Positions 1 through 12,930 of a stretch of 64,000 bases of DNA are shown here, piece after piece. The DNA comes from Istiophorus platypterus (taxonomy: Eukaryota > Chordata > Actinopteri > Istiophoriformes > Istiophoridae): assembly GCA_016859345.1 (NCBI GenBank), contig CM029129.1, positions 20,710,695 through 20,774,694 of the forward strand, in the 5' to 3' direction. Below the pieces are notes generated by a model. The model did not search any database. It was not told the DNA's origin and was given only the letters and a program-made list of their open reading frames with translations. A program made the position numbers and the translations under genes. Position 1 is the first letter of the stretch, and every line of letters begins with the position of its first letter.

Positions 1-656
1 ACAAAAACCAACGCTGCCTCTTCGGCTGAACTCTGAACCATTCATCACTTAGCAATTATTACTGTAAAATGAGATTTGGTTTAAAAAAAAACAAAACAAA
101 AAATAAAAAGCAGCGTTGATCTTTTTTTTTTTTTTAACTCCACCTTGGTGAGGTAGCAGCCGTCGTTTTACCGACTTAACAGACAGTGTGATAAATACAC
201 TTAAGTCACAGTGTCATTACCTCTTAAGTGGGCAAGTGTTGACTATGCTCGGAACAACGTACGTGAAGACACCTACCTGCTCTCGACTGATAAAAAAAAA
301 AGAAAAGAAAGAAAGGTAACGTTCGGAAGCGCCAACGGAGTGATTCCTCATCTCTGCTGAAATCTCAGCCGGCATTATTTGTGTGCGGCGGTGCTCTCAG
401 GCCCTATCTGCTTTGCCTTGTCTGCAAACAGAAGGCTCCCCCCAAATGGCCTTGACTGTCATTTCATGCTTTGCCAGTCGAATGGGAGTGATTGGCACAA
501 TGTGTTTGCACACCAAACTTGCAGCGTTTTCCCCGACGCTGCCAAACAAATTGAACCGGGGATATAGCAAATGTATCCGTCAGAGCAGCCCTCTGTTTTA
601 GCCTGGGGCCGTGGCTGATTGATAGCTTTGATAGCTGTAGAAGCAGGATTGCGTGG

Positions 657-711
657 TATTTATTTATTTATTTATTTATTTATTGTGTTTGTTTGTTTGT
701 TTGTTTGTTTC
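657..711. repeat. (TTTA)n followed by (GTTT)n microsatellite
   Basis: About seven TTTA units run directly into about six GTTT units. Confidence 0.95.
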
Positions 712-919
712 CGAGGGTGCGAGTGCGCGCATGTTTTCTTGGCCCGTGGACACCGCGACAGATAAAAGGGTTGGGTGAAAATGTGAAATGACAATTGTAA
801 TGCCTGTTTCTTATCACCACACCAGGGAGGCCAGGAAACAGATGTGACAGGTGCAGGATTGAGACCTGCAGGAAGCCATTGAAATGGCAGCTAAATTGGA
901 AGTGGTGTGTGGGTGGGTT

Positions 920-975
<56 letters not shown>
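920..975. repeat. (GT)28 microsatellite
   Basis: A pure GT dinucleotide array. The apparent Cys-Val or His-Thr reading frames across it are artefacts of the repeat. Confidence 0.97.
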
Positions 976-979
<4 letters not shown>

Positions 980-2350
980 CGTGCATGTGTGTGTTGTTCA
1001 CCTTGGGGGAGGTTTCCACCCATGGAAGCGTATCATGTGATCAGCCACTAAGATTGTCAAGCAGAAACCCACTAAGGCTCCTCAGCTTTGCGATGTCAAA
1101 GCGACCCCACATCATCCAGGGGCGTTGTTCTCAAAAACATCATAATGGTTGTTCATTATTGCTTCCTCGCAAAAGTAAAAGTCCACTTTTGTATTGACCT
1201 AGCAGGGTCATTTGTGCAGCAGGTCTATTGTGATATATGACTAAACGATTCTGGATTTTTTGCTGGTGGTCATTTTCTGAGTTGATGTGCTCCTGCAGTA
1301 CAAGTTGGACAGCAATCAATCAGAGATATTGATTTTGGAGAGTTTCCTGCTGTCATGTTGGATTAATATGGATTAGTCACACTGTGCATCTTAACACTGT
1401 AGTTAGTCAGTCGACTGGTTCAGTATGCTGAATTAAAAAAAGGGTTTAATAGGCATTTTGTGCCTCCAACATCAGTGTACTGGAATTGCTTTGATGCCTT
1501 CATCCGGCTTAGCAGTTCTGATTTAGTGCTTGTGATGCCGTGTGACATGCATGATAATATAATTAAACAAGATAACTTACCAAACATGTCAGTGTGTTTG
1601 CTCTGGGTTGTCTGAATTAAGGAAGTTGTCATTCTGATACTTCTCGCACCATGTTATGAAGTGTATTTGACTAATATTGACTGGCGTGTGTTGTAAGGAT
1701 TGTGTATAGACTATAAATACATTAATTTTATCTAAACATTAAGAAAAAAAAAGACATTCAGTTTTCTCCCTCTGATTGCTTTATAATCCACCGGAGACCA
1801 ATGGCATCTGAGGCATCCTGTCAATTTTTGTTTGCATCCTCTCTTCATCTGCCACGTCAGTGATGATGTTGGGGTATCATCGTGTTTTGTTCGGTCTATT
1901 GATTCATCTGCCTCGCTGGAGTTTGTTCGTTTTGAAGTATGAGGGATGGGAGAGGATCCAGGATCCAGGTCAGACACCTCCTGGATCCTGGTTCTTCATC
2001 TAGGTCGAAGTCTATAGTTTGTCTGCCCATGCTGTAAGTCTACTATGTTGTTGTATACATGCAACATATGGCATGTCTGTCTGTCCTGGAAGAGGGAGGC
2101 CTCCTCCGAATCTCATCCTGACATTTCTTCCATTTTTTTCCCTTGTTTTTTTCCCCCCATTAGGGAGGTTGTTTTTTTGGCGGGGAATTTTTTTCGTTAT
2201 CTAATTAGAAGGCCTAGGGACAGTGGATGTCATAATGCTGCACAGGTTGTTAAGCCTGTGATATTGGGCTGCATTAATGAAATTTGACATCAATTTAACG
2301 GCCAGGACATTCCCAAGGCAAGATTCTCCGGATTTATTTTGCTTAAGTTG

Positions 2351-2622
2351 TTACCTCCGCCAAGCAGGATATGTTCTCACCCAAGTCTGTTTGCTGGTTT
2401 GTTTGTTAGCAGGATTATGCAAAAAGCACGGAACCGATTTGCACCAAACTTTGGTGGAGGGATGAGGCACGGGCCAGGGGAGAACCCATTACATTTTGGG
2501 GCTGATTTGAATCATTTCCTTTGAGTTTAATTTCCCTTTTTTCTCTCTGAAGTCTGGTGTACGTTGTTTGACATTGGCCACAGCGGAGGCATAGCATGTG
2601 CTCTCTGAGAGCCCTTCTAGTA
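2351..2622 (+). mobile_element. Short non-autonomous dispersed element (MITE/SINE-like), degenerate
   Basis: The sequence follows a pattern I recognise as a common dispersed repeat of fish and other animals: it begins ACCTCCGCCAAG, then a GTTTGTTTGTTAGCAGGATT segment, then ACCGATTTGCACCAAACTTT with GGTGGAGGGATGAGGCACGG, AGAACCCATTACATTTTGG and a closing GCTCTCTGAGAGCCCTTCTA. The ends carry a short inverted pair, CCTCCGC (2353) and GCGGAGG (2583), which suggests a MITE-like structure. There is no coding capacity. The family name is not certain from memory. Confidence 0.7.
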
Positions 2623-5328
2623 ACTGTCGCAAGAAAGGGCTTCCTTCCCTCTGCTGAAATTAAAGAATACAGATTTCCTCCTATGATATCGAGACTGCAG
2701 CACACATACACAAAGATGCCTTTCCCCATCTCCTCCCTCCAGCGTCGCTATCAAATAATCAAATTCTATATGAGAATAAAAATAGACACAAAAAGAACGG
2801 ACAACAACAGGAACCTGAAGATTTAATAATCCTGATTAATACTGCATAATATTTTTGATTGAGAGGATTTTGATGTAACAAATGGCACATGGTTTAAACA
2901 GAAAAGTGATCAGCTGCTTGGGTTTAACATACAGACAGAAAACAGTGGCAACAAAAAAACAAAACAGTGGTCTACATGTGGGCTACACCAGAGCACTATG
3001 CTTGGCCCTCTGTTTTTCTCACTTAACATTAAGGACCCTTAGATTGCTTTCTCTTACGATTTGTTTTAATCCCACATACAGGTAGTAAAAGGAAATAAAT
3101 GTTACATCAGCAGATATTTGATTGCATTTAACACATCAGGTGATGAGTTCCTGTAGATCCACTTATATTTTCACTGCACATTCTGGTATAATAATGACGC
3201 CAAACCTAAAAAATTGGAGACATCTCAAAAAAAAAAGAAAAAGAGAAAGCATTTTTCTGCTGACTGTTCTAAAACGTCTCCCTCACACACTACTTCACCC
3301 ATTATACTCTGATATTCTGAACCAGGTTGTTGTGTAAATATCAAGGCTTAGATTATGCTATCGCTAGCCTTTGCGGTGAGTAATGGCTCTACGTGCATGT
3401 TTGATTGCATTAGCCGAGCAAGTGAGACACTCAAAATATTCTGTTTGCTGCTTTGAAAATGTTTGTGTCTTTTAGAGGTGAAGGAGAGTTTTTGGACGGT
3501 GTTTCATTAAAAAAAAAAAAAGAAAGAAAGAAAGAAAAGATTTGTTTTTCTTATGTTTTGGGTTTTTTTCCTGTCTGACTGCCGACTGCTCCCTCCTGTA
3601 CCCACTTATCACAGGGGACCGCAGTGAAAACGCAGCTCCAGGCATCGCCGTGCTTTTGTTTTCGCCGACCTGTTTTTAAATGCACGTATCGCCTCAAGGC
3701 GCCTCGCATGTCTTGTAACGTACATCGTCAAATAATCTCAACGGGCACCGTTGGCGCCGTGCGACGAAAAACAAGCGCACGACTCTGTGCTCGAATCCAC
3801 CGCGAGCTAATTGCGGTGGCCTCAGAAAATCCCACAGAGGTCACGTCTAATTACAGTAGTCAACTCCTCTTTTTCTCCTGAAACAAAAGAAGCAGGAATC
3901 ATATGCTTTTTATCACTCCCTCGAATCTTAATGCCTTTGTAAGTAGGGCTTTAAATCCAAAGCTGTTGGATATTGACTTTCCCCTTTAATCTGTTCTCTA
4001 ATGAAACCACAGCCTCTTACAATAGATTCATCCAAAATATCCTGGGCTATTTTTTTTTCTACCCTCAGTAGCACACCCACACACACACACACACAAATAT
4101 ACCTCATAGAGCAGACTACCAACACGCTTCAGGCTTTCTTGATGCATCTGCCTCTCGGCTACAAAAACGTGTGACAGCCTCCGAAATGGCTTTGAGTGCT
4201 AAATTGAATTAGAGCGGGATGCAGAATATGCCAGAATGGCAGGTGTACAGCGGCATCTGTGTGGACGGCCCGGATTGGCAGCCTCCGTGACAGCCAGCGT
4301 CGCTCATTCTGGCCGCCGCACCACGCTAAGTGCCTACGGTCCACGGGTCTGTGTGATCATCGTGACCAAAAAAAAGAAATAAATAAATCCACGAATTACC
4401 AGACAGCCAGATAGAACCGAGCCCAGACACACACTCGCGGGTCTAATTGACTTATACTGAAAAAGCTACGCTGATTACCGGCCCAACATAACCACTACAA
4501 GCTATACAGTTAGCTGAAGTCCATTTATTTTCATATAAAGCTGAAACAGCAGCTCACCTCAGCCAGGCAGTCCAGTTAACAGCCTTGTCAGCAGACAGCA
4601 GGCCACAACTTATTTGATGGGACTTTTTTTAGTGGTTTTATACTGCAAATTAAAAACGAGCAGCTGACCACGGTCGCTTCGGCAACATTCTTTGGAGAGA
4701 ATATTGATTTTACAGCACTCGGGGGTTTTTTTGTTTTGTTTTCCTGTCATTAACCCGGTTCCAAACCTCCGAATCGCTGGCCACGTAGCCGTTGGTTTCC
4801 GCGACGGAAATGCGTCTAGTGCTGTGGTCATGGATGTCAGTGAAATTAACTAACTAATAAAAGCTTTGTAAGAGGGATTAAGAACGGTGATGTCACCTCC
4901 CTGTGCCAGAGCCCGAGGAGAAGCTACATCCATGAAAACAAACAAGAAAGGAAAAGTAAAACACGAGTTACAAGTGTGATTGATATGAGACAGCGGTGGA
5001 CGTCGTCGTGAGTCGCACTTAACAGAAATAACGACTCTCGTCACGCCTAGTTCCTCAAACCCAACCGAACGACGGCCTAGGAAGCAGGAGAACCACGGCA
5101 GCGCATCGGGCCTCTAGATTTACGGTCTCATAAATCCATAGCGCCGAAACGCTGGCACGTCCAGTGCCCGTGTGTTCTAGCTTCCCTGTTCCCTGTTAAA
5201 ACCTGTGACGAGGAAAAATAAGAGTCAAAACTTCAAGACAAGTGAAAAATGTTAAACTTGTTAAAGCCTGAAAGTCCTTTAAAAAGAAAAAACATGAATA
5301 ACGCAGTGGAGATTAATTGAATGCAGAC

Positions 5329-5397
5329 CCCACCACCACCGCCGCCGCCACCGCCACCGCCACCGCCACCGCCACCGCCACCGCCACCGCCACCGCC
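5329..5397. repeat. (CCACCG)n / (GCC)n hexamer-triplet tract
   Basis: A run of ACC and GCC triplets, settling into a CCACCG hexamer, with no C-to-T decay at the CpG steps. It reads as polyglycine on the minus strand only because it is a triplet repeat. Confidence 0.95.
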
Positions 5398-5556
5398 CCT
5401 TAAGACCGCTGATAACATTCAGAACAGAGACTAATCAACAAGGCCAATGTCGGTGCGCACATCCGTTGCGACAACGCTTTTTATGATCAGACACCAATTG
5501 GGTGCTGGGGCATATCTCTACCTTGCAGGACAAAAGAAAGAAGAGTGAAGGGGAAA

Positions 5557-5638
5557 GTGTGTGTGTGTGTGTGTGTATGCGTGTGCGTGTACGTGTGCGT
5601 GTGTGTGCGTGTGCGTGTGTGTGTGCGTGTGTGTGCGC
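5557..5638. repeat. Compound (GT)n/(GTGTGC)n microsatellite
   Basis: A GT array interrupted by regular GTGTGC and GTACGT units, ending in GCGCGAGAGG. Confidence 0.95.
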
Positions 5639-6399
5639 GAGAGGAAGAACAGGTGTGTATTGTGAGGGCTGAGTAAGCTGTGGCGGCCGCTGCACAAATT
5701 TGTTTGTTTGATTTTAATTTTTTTTTCTCATGAGATACTGTGAGAAGATTATGCGCCAAATGAATCAGCAGCCGGGGTCATAATCTGAACTTTTGTGTGT
5801 GTGTGTGTGTTGTATCAGTTTGTATTGAGCATTGAGAGGTGACGTGTAAATTGTGAAAAACCGAGGTTAATGACTCTCGGTAAAACATGTATATAACCGG
5901 GAGGAAATTCCCCGAATGGAGCGAGTATCTCGTAACCTGCCGGTTAGCGGAATATATTTCCTGGGGATCAGGATGCCCAAGTCGAAGAGATCAGCTCGGG
6001 GGAGGGGGGAGGTCACAACGTCGCCCGCGCGCCTGAGGGGAGGAGGAGAATTCGGATTTAAACGCCGTTTCAGAGAGTCGTCCTCGGTTCAACTCCGCCA
6101 CGGATACCGCGTACAGTTGAGAGCGCGGGGCCGCGGCGATGAAGCGCACTGACCCAAGAATCCGGGAGCAGAAAAGTCAGATGTGAGCCCGAGAGTTTTG
6201 TGTCCGACCCACAAGTTTCAGCGGACGCTACCATTTATTTCAGTTTGCCCGCCTGCGGTTCCTTTTCTCTTTTTCTTTTAGCAAAAGAGGAACAATGAAA
6301 CTACCGAATCACACATGTGGGGACCTGGAAGTCGGACGTCTGATGTCATATCCTCTTCCTGACAGGCCGGGATAGATCGGATTGCGGGGGGTGGTCGGG

Positions 6400-9300
6400 T
6401 CTAAGGATGAGGCACATCCCACCGAGCCCGACCCCCCCCCCCCCCCCTCGATCCGCCATCGATTTATTGCACCCCCGCATCCCCAGCTAATTTATCACAG
6501 GCCGTCACGTGACCGCGCTGGCTCATCATCGCGGTCCAGGCAAACCCTCGCCATATTGTACGAAGTAGGCCGTTATGTGCTCTGGGAATTCTCTCAATCC
6601 GCTTACCAGAAGTCTGTACCAGTTAAGTTATCCTCAGTGTGAAGCATATGCTGGCTTTTTCTTTTTTCTTCTCCCTGTGATACTGCAGTGTGAGAGCCAC
6701 ATCTGGCAGTGCAGTCATCTCAACAGTAATTTGCTTTGCAATATGGTGTTCAAGGGTGGGTTAAGACCGTGTCTTATTATTCTATTTGTTGGGGGGTCGT
6801 TGTTTTGGGGTTTTTTTGTTCTTTTTCCTCTGACATTCTCTCTGTTGTCTGGCCTCGTTTTAATTTGGCCGCCAGTCCAGAAAATGTTATGTCACTCGTG
6901 TTATGTTACCATTTTAAAATACCGAAGCCTTCTAGGGAGTAATATAGCCGAGAGTGGAACTGGAAAGTTTTGGGGTGGTTTTTTTTTTTTGGCTTTAAAA
7001 AAAATAATGGTTCAAAGATATATACTTTATGCAAGGAGGTGCCACAAGGAGACACGTCAATGAGCCAATTAGCCTCGCTCAAAGCCGGGAGGCCGATATC
7101 ATCTCCCTTCAAAGAGCCGTCGGATTCCGAGGAACCGGCTATTTAAAGTGTCCTATTTTAGGTCAATCAGGTTTGGAGAGATATCGCAGTGACCACCGTC
7201 GCCCGAATCTTAAAGCTGAGCGCTCCGGGTTCAGTATCCCGAGTTTCGCTGAGCTCTTCTTCTCCTACGTCCTCCGCCGCCGCCGTTACCGCGAGCGACC
7301 CGCCGCGTCGTCCCCGGGGACCAGGCGGCGCGGTATCTGCTGACCTTTTACCATAATCGCTGCTTTGTAGCTGAATGTCACAAGCTTAGTTTGAACATAA
7401 GGGAGGCCACTTAACAGCAAAAGCTGACAATTAAAGATTCAATACCGGAGCAGCTCCAGTTCCATCTTCTCAAGATACAGTGTCTCAGGTACAGTTTGGA
7501 TGAATAATTCATGGGTCGACGGTGGACTAAATCTTTATAGGACAGCAACTTCTTTACCGACTTTGTGCAAAGTTATAATCAAGTGCAATGTGATCTTGGG
7601 CCTCGGAGAAACGGCGAGGTACCGGCACCGGAACCTAAGAGCTCGGATTCGGTCCGGTCACAGGCGTCTCGATGGCTTCTGGACCCGTGAGAGCGAGAAC
7701 CCCGGTTGAATCGTGTCAGTCAAGCAGAGACATGTCATCGAAATAACCTCTAAGCGTCTCTGTCATGGTCCAGTCATTCTCAATATCGCAACGAGCTCAC
7801 AGTCAAGGAAAAGTGAAATTTTGCCGTTAAAAACTTCTCGGAGACTTCGTACCCGGGTCGCTCCTCTTCTCCGCCGACCATCTCGGATTTGTTTAATACT
7901 CCATTTGAATAATGTGGCGTAACCAGCCCGCCACTAATTTTTTTCTCAGCTTTTATCTTCTTTAAGCGTCGTGGCCCCTGATAAACGAGCGTTGCCACGA
8001 AATTGCTGAGGGTCCACAAGTCGTTACTTTTGAATTATTCATGCTACATGTCTGAATTTTTTTTTCTGCACTGTTACACGTCTTTAACTTCAAAAAGCGG
8101 TCGGCGTGCAGTTGCGTATTTGGCAATTTATTGTTTGCTGAAAATTTTATGGAAAACAAAAAAATTCCCTCGTGCCTCGGAGCCCATCGTATCTCCACAC
8201 TGAGCCAAATCGGATCTTTTAAAGTTTTATTTATAATACTGATGTTATTAGTACTCTCTTAGCAGCCAGGTGCACGTATGAAAGAAGTCAAAAGTTTGGA
8301 TTTGTTAGGCGTCAAAAATGAAAAAAAGAAAAAGAAAAGATTTCACACCTATGATTCAAATGCCATGTTGCTCATGTATAACACAGTTTTCCCTAGAAAG
8401 AATCATAACAGTGGAAACAGCTTGTTTGAATTAGTAAAGGCACAAAATATGAAGCTGGTGCCTTGAACCAAACTACATTTACTAAGGCGTCGAACGTACC
8501 ACATTTTACCAAGAACCGAAAGCTCTTCGCTTTATCTGAGGCAATGCCAGGAAGTAAAAGCTTTGAAGGAGGAGTGTCCACATTCAGAGTGTGGACCAGG
8601 CGACCATGTCCCATTCCGAGTCGGACGGAAGTGTCGGGATACCGTGTTGGATGTCCTGAGGAACGCCGATGCCGGAAGTCCAGCGTACGCCCCCGCCGGA
8701 AGAGCAAACCGTCCACCTGTCCCCAGCAAGCTGTGCAGTCATCGCAAATTACCAAGAACATCTCTGAGATGCTCATTGCCCATTAATTAGAAAAGATGAC
8801 CCCCCCCCCCCCATCATTTTTTAATAGACACATAAAAATATCATTTGCGGACCTAAGCTGTCACTGAAACCCAGATGGGAAACCAAGTCTGCTCTGAGAA
8901 GGAGGGAGGTCAGGATATTTCCTCAGCTGATTTTGTTAACACCCCCCCCCCCCCCACCACCACCACCACCTCTCAGGGTGGCTTTGCATTGCCCCCTCCC
9001 CCTGCGATCCAGGGAATTGCTGCCACCTTCAAGTGCAGCAAATCCTCAGACGTAAGTGTGTTAAGCCCCGTGTGCTTTGCCGAGGGTGGAAATGAAGACG
9101 GGCTGCCCCTATGAAGAATGATGGCTCTTTCAAGAGGCAGCTGTCCTATTTTAAACGGGCAACCCTCGCCACAATGCGCCTCCGCCTCCCTTGCCCCGTC
9201 CTCCTTTGTTCCTCCTTCTCCTTCCCCCCTATCTCCATCTCTGGCGTGGCGGGGATGGACCTTTGAGATTGGGGTAAATAAAAGTCATAGGAAGTGAGCA

Positions 9301-9814
9301 CAGCCTCAAAGTGTGCGAGAAGATTATGTGTAGTCCCCCCTCAAACATCTTCAAGGATGGAAATGTTATTGATGCATGTTAAGTCCTCTGGGGGTTTCAC
9401 TCAAAGGACATTTGGGGCCTTTCATCCCTGACATGAAGGTGGAGGGAAACATTATTGAAGCTCTGCAACATGACAGAGGTTTCTCCTTTCAGCGGAAGGC
9501 TTGAAAGGCTGGAGTCGTCTTCCTCCACCCTTTGAGAGAGAAGCCTCGTAATTGGCTGAAATGGCTGCTCTTTTCTTCACGGCTGCTTCTTGAGGTAATT
9601 GGTATTTATGAAGTATTTATGGTCCGTCTTTGCTGGTGTAAGCTCTAAACAGAGCAGAATATCTATTTTTTCTTTTGGGGGGGGGGCAAAGTTGAGCCCC
9701 CCCCCCCGTTCAAGTAAAGAGTCTCTTTCTGTTTTTTCCCATTTCACGTATTCATAAATTCTGCAGTTGTGCATTATAGCACTTACATAACAGCCTAAGT
9801 AGGTCCAAGAGGCT
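6400..9814 (+). other. intron 1 of cadm1, no gene seen
   Basis: The stretch has alternating CpG-rich blocks (about 7080-7340 and 7600-7870) and AT-rich blocks. It includes poly-C runs at 6432-6447, 8800-8812 and 8941-8955. Overlapping open frames on both strands around 8393-8790 have no recognisable domain. Unique, repeat-free sequence at about 9240-9600 could be a conserved noncoding block. Confidence 0.65.
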
Positions 9815-9922
9815 GTTTTTCTCTTCTCTTCTCTTCTTTTCTTTTCTTCTTTTCTTTTCTTCTTCTCTTTTCATTTCTTTTCTTTTTTCTTTTCTTTTCT
9901 CTTCTTTTCTTTTCTTTTCTTT
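9815..9922. repeat. Polypyrimidine tract (TTTTC/TTCTC)n
   Basis: About 108 nt of almost pure C/T on the + strand, with one A near 9873, built of TTTTC and CTCTT units. A homopurine-homopyrimidine tract of this length can form intramolecular triplex DNA. Confidence 0.95.
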
Positions 9923-11089
9923 ATCACGTGGCTTTGACCCAGGCTGCTGCTCCATCCATGATGGCGACTTGAGGGATGCAGACACTGAATTTTTTTTTTC
10001 TTCTTTTTAAATAATGCTATAAAGCCACACAGCCGATGTAGATAAACAGCGTATCGTTTATGAGTCGGCATCAGAGGGATTCCCCTCCCCAGTACATGGA
10101 CGCTGCCTGTGTCTGTGGAAGCAGCGGCGACGCTTTTGATCATTTATAATTATTTTTTTTGGGGCCATGGTAGCGGCGCGACTCCAGGCGGGGAAAATGT
10201 CGGTCGGTCGTATCGCTCGGTTCCGTCCGCGCTCGCGACTGTCGGAGCGATCGTCAGGAGATTTAACGGTCAACGCTGGATAAATCTTCGAGACTTGGGT
10301 GATTCCATGATTTTTCTTTTTTTTGTCTTTTAAGCCTGCATAAGTTTGAAACTTTAACTTTTAGCCAGTGAGGACGAAGAACCGTCGGGTGGATTGTCAG
10401 GAGATTTCGTGCAGACATTTTTGGTCGGCGGCGGACTCACCCTCTCGGCCTTGCAGACCTGATTCCTTTTTTTTTCTTTTACGCCATGTACGCATTGCAT
10501 TGACACTTTAACTTTTCGATAAAATGGACAAAGAACTGTTGAGGTGGACTTTCAATGGAGTTTCGTGCACAGAACTCGTTTAGCCCCCGCCTCCTTTATT
10601 TGTGCGGGCGCCATCGTTGACAGTTGACATTTTTTCTGGGGTTCAGAAAAATGTCTCGACAACTTTCGGATGAATTTTACAGTAACATGACTTTCAATCA
10701 AAAACAAATTTTGGACTTTTGTCATTTTGTTTTAATCTCTGTTGTATAAATGTTTGCTTTTACACCCTCGGAGCTACTAGCACGACTGCTCCCAGTCTTG
10801 TTTTCCTAGAAACCCACTTAATGCGGTTTACTCTAAGCAGGACAGTGTGATGGCAAAGACAATACCTGAAATGCAAAGTGAAATCATCCCATCTTTGTCG
10901 GGGGGTGATGGGAACTTTGTGAACTGAGTGAATCTTTGTCTTGGCACCCGCACAGTTCAGGCTTATCTTCCTGCTCTCCCTCCATTTTTTTTTTTGTGTT
11001 ATTATTCTGTTTATCCTACTGTACAGCTACATCCACATTCTGAGCGACTGGGCTAATTGTTCCTGCTCATGCACTCTCTGCAGATTCAA

Positions 11090-11660
11090 TTATACGCCAC
11101 TCTGGGCATCCTGAAAAAAATGAGGGTGGGAAAAGGGGGATGTGGGCTTTAAGTGTGGGAGAGTGGAAAAAAAAAAGGTTGAAAGAGAGAGAGGAAAGAG
11201 GAAGATGACTGATAAGAAGAATGGGGTCATAAGAGTACCATAAAAAAAGGAATAAATCTGGAAAAGATTAAAAAACAAATGTGGAAATATGCTAAAAATA
11301 AGGAAATATATATATGAAAAATCCTATAATTCAATTTTTTTCTGTGTATTTCCATTATTTGATTTTTTTTTAAAATAACTTCTTTGAAAAAGGGAAAATA
11401 AAGGGATAAAAATGAATAAAAATGAATAAATGACATTTTTTATATGTCTATATTATATATTTATACAGAAAAAAGGCTAATTTATATGAAGAATATATAT
11501 ATATATATGTATATGTAGTTTTTTGAAATATGTATATACATATATACAAAAATAGATGAATAAATTAACGTTAGAATGAATGCAAAGTGTTTACAATTAT
11601 TATATATTCTTATATTTATTCCTCTTTTTATTCCCACATTCGTTTTCTCACTCAGGTTAC
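11090..11660. other. Extremely AT-rich block in intron 1
   Basis: The block is dominated by A-runs, T-runs and short TATA strings (for example 11308-11316 and 11493-11508), in sharp contrast with the GC-rich flanks. The purine-rich stretch at 11118-11220 lies on its left edge. No gene is seen. It could be an old transposon remnant or a nuclear-matrix-type AT tract. Confidence 0.6.
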
Positions 11661-12777
11661 TACAGGTTTTCCTCCTTTTCATGGCGCTTCTATGACTCCA
11701 TAAAGAAATGGAGGCAGGAGGGATAGATTAGAGAGGGGAGTAAGAACAGTCCCCCGAGTCATATATTTATGTAAGGGGGAAAATCAGCCCACTGGAGTGA
11801 ACACTGTAATGGCATCCCTCTGTATAATGATTGGCGCTGACCTCCCAAATAAGAGGATTAGTTTGTGCCTGAGCCGGCCAGAAATAATGGACCTCACCTT
11901 AGCTTAGCCGCAGTTTGACACAGCAGAAAATAGGTAGGGAAATAAGAGCGCCTCAGCAGCAGGAGGTTCGCCCCCACCTCATTCATCTGCATCACCATGG
12001 TGTCAAAATTGGACACGCAAACCCCCCCAACCCCAAAAAATATCTTGCCGGGTTCACGAACAGATGGTATAAACACGCTGCCCCACGTGGACTCGTGTAA
12101 TACTGTAGCAGACATCATGGAAATAAGGCGCCGCCAACTGTAACGTGTTGCAGTAATTCACCGCCGGCCCCTCGCCGCCGACGCCCCCCACCCCAAAATA
12201 AGGAGCGGAGCAACGAGTTACTGCTTCTGTTATTTACATGCTAGTTCGTCTGCAGGAAATGAGCTCTTGTTATTGTAGCTTTCGGTCGGGCGGTGACAGG
12301 GCAAGTCTTCTGCTTGGATATTGTGGCTCAGCGGTGAACGTTGTGGTTAATGTCTGACTGCAGGGCACGCTCTCCTTTTGTGCGCTCCGAACCAGCAGGA
12401 TTAAAGCATCCATCTTGCTCTCCCGCCTCCCCTAATGGTATTAGGAAAAGGGTGGATAGGTTTCAGTATTCCGTTAAGGAATATCTGATACGGGGACCGG
12501 CTGATTCAATTAAGTAAAAAGCAAGGTGGGAGCGAATGAGTGCCGGTGTAATAGCCTCTGAGCCGCATAGCTCAAAGTGGGGCATTTTAATCTGGGAGAG
12601 CCCCTCGCGTTACCAGCCCCGCCCGACCCCACCCACGGGAAAAAAACATATATTATACACTCATTACCCAAAGGCTGCAAAGGGGTCGTTGTGCGTTCGC
12701 CGCCTCGGAGCAGACCTCAGTCGTCCGGCGATGCGGATGGCGGCGACTAAAAAGGGGCCAAAGAGAAGACCGCCTGG

Positions 12778-12930
12778 CGGGAGACGGCGGGAGATGGCGA
12801 GAGGCGGCGAGGGAGGGCAGGAGACGGCAGGAGAGGGCGAGAGACAGCGGGAGACGGCAGGGGACAGTGGGAGAGGGCGAGAGACGGTGGGAGACGGCGA
12901 GAGACGACGGGAGACGGCGGGAGACAGCGA
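12778..12930. repeat. GGGAGACGGC minisatellite
   Basis: About 15 tandem units close to GGGAGACGGC(GA), with G-to-A, A-to-G and two-base variants between units. It creates matching Glu/Arg-rich and Pro/Ser-rich frames on the two strands, neither of which should be taken as a protein. Confidence 0.9.

Larger units (their letters stand above)
1..6400 (+). other. intron 1 of cadm1, distal segment
   Basis: No gene is seen. The stretch is mostly unique sequence. The block at about 320-650 is compositionally complex and free of simple repeats, so it is a plausible conserved noncoding element, though that is only a guess. It carries microsatellites at 657-711, 920-975, 4074-4095 and 5557-5638, a GCC/ACC triplet tract at 5329-5397, and one dispersed element at 2351-2622. 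All reading frames are short and repeat-driven. Confidence 0.7.

Noticed and set aside
5233..5418. Polyglycine minus-strand frame
   Set aside because: It is a translation of a CCACCG/GCC simple repeat with unrelated flanks.
6088..6110. GGTTCAACTCC, similar to a tRNA B box
   Set aside because: No A box at the right distance, and no acceptor or anticodon stem can be drawn.
8393..8786. Overlapping 127- and 107-residue frames on opposite strands
   Set aside because: They shadow each other in a GC-rich stretch, have no recognisable domain and no initiation context.
8875..9054. Possible small exon starting ATGGGAAACCAAG and followed by a GTAAGT donor-like site
   Set aside because: No acceptor or family similarity, it crosses a poly-C run, and GTAAGT is expected by chance every few kb.
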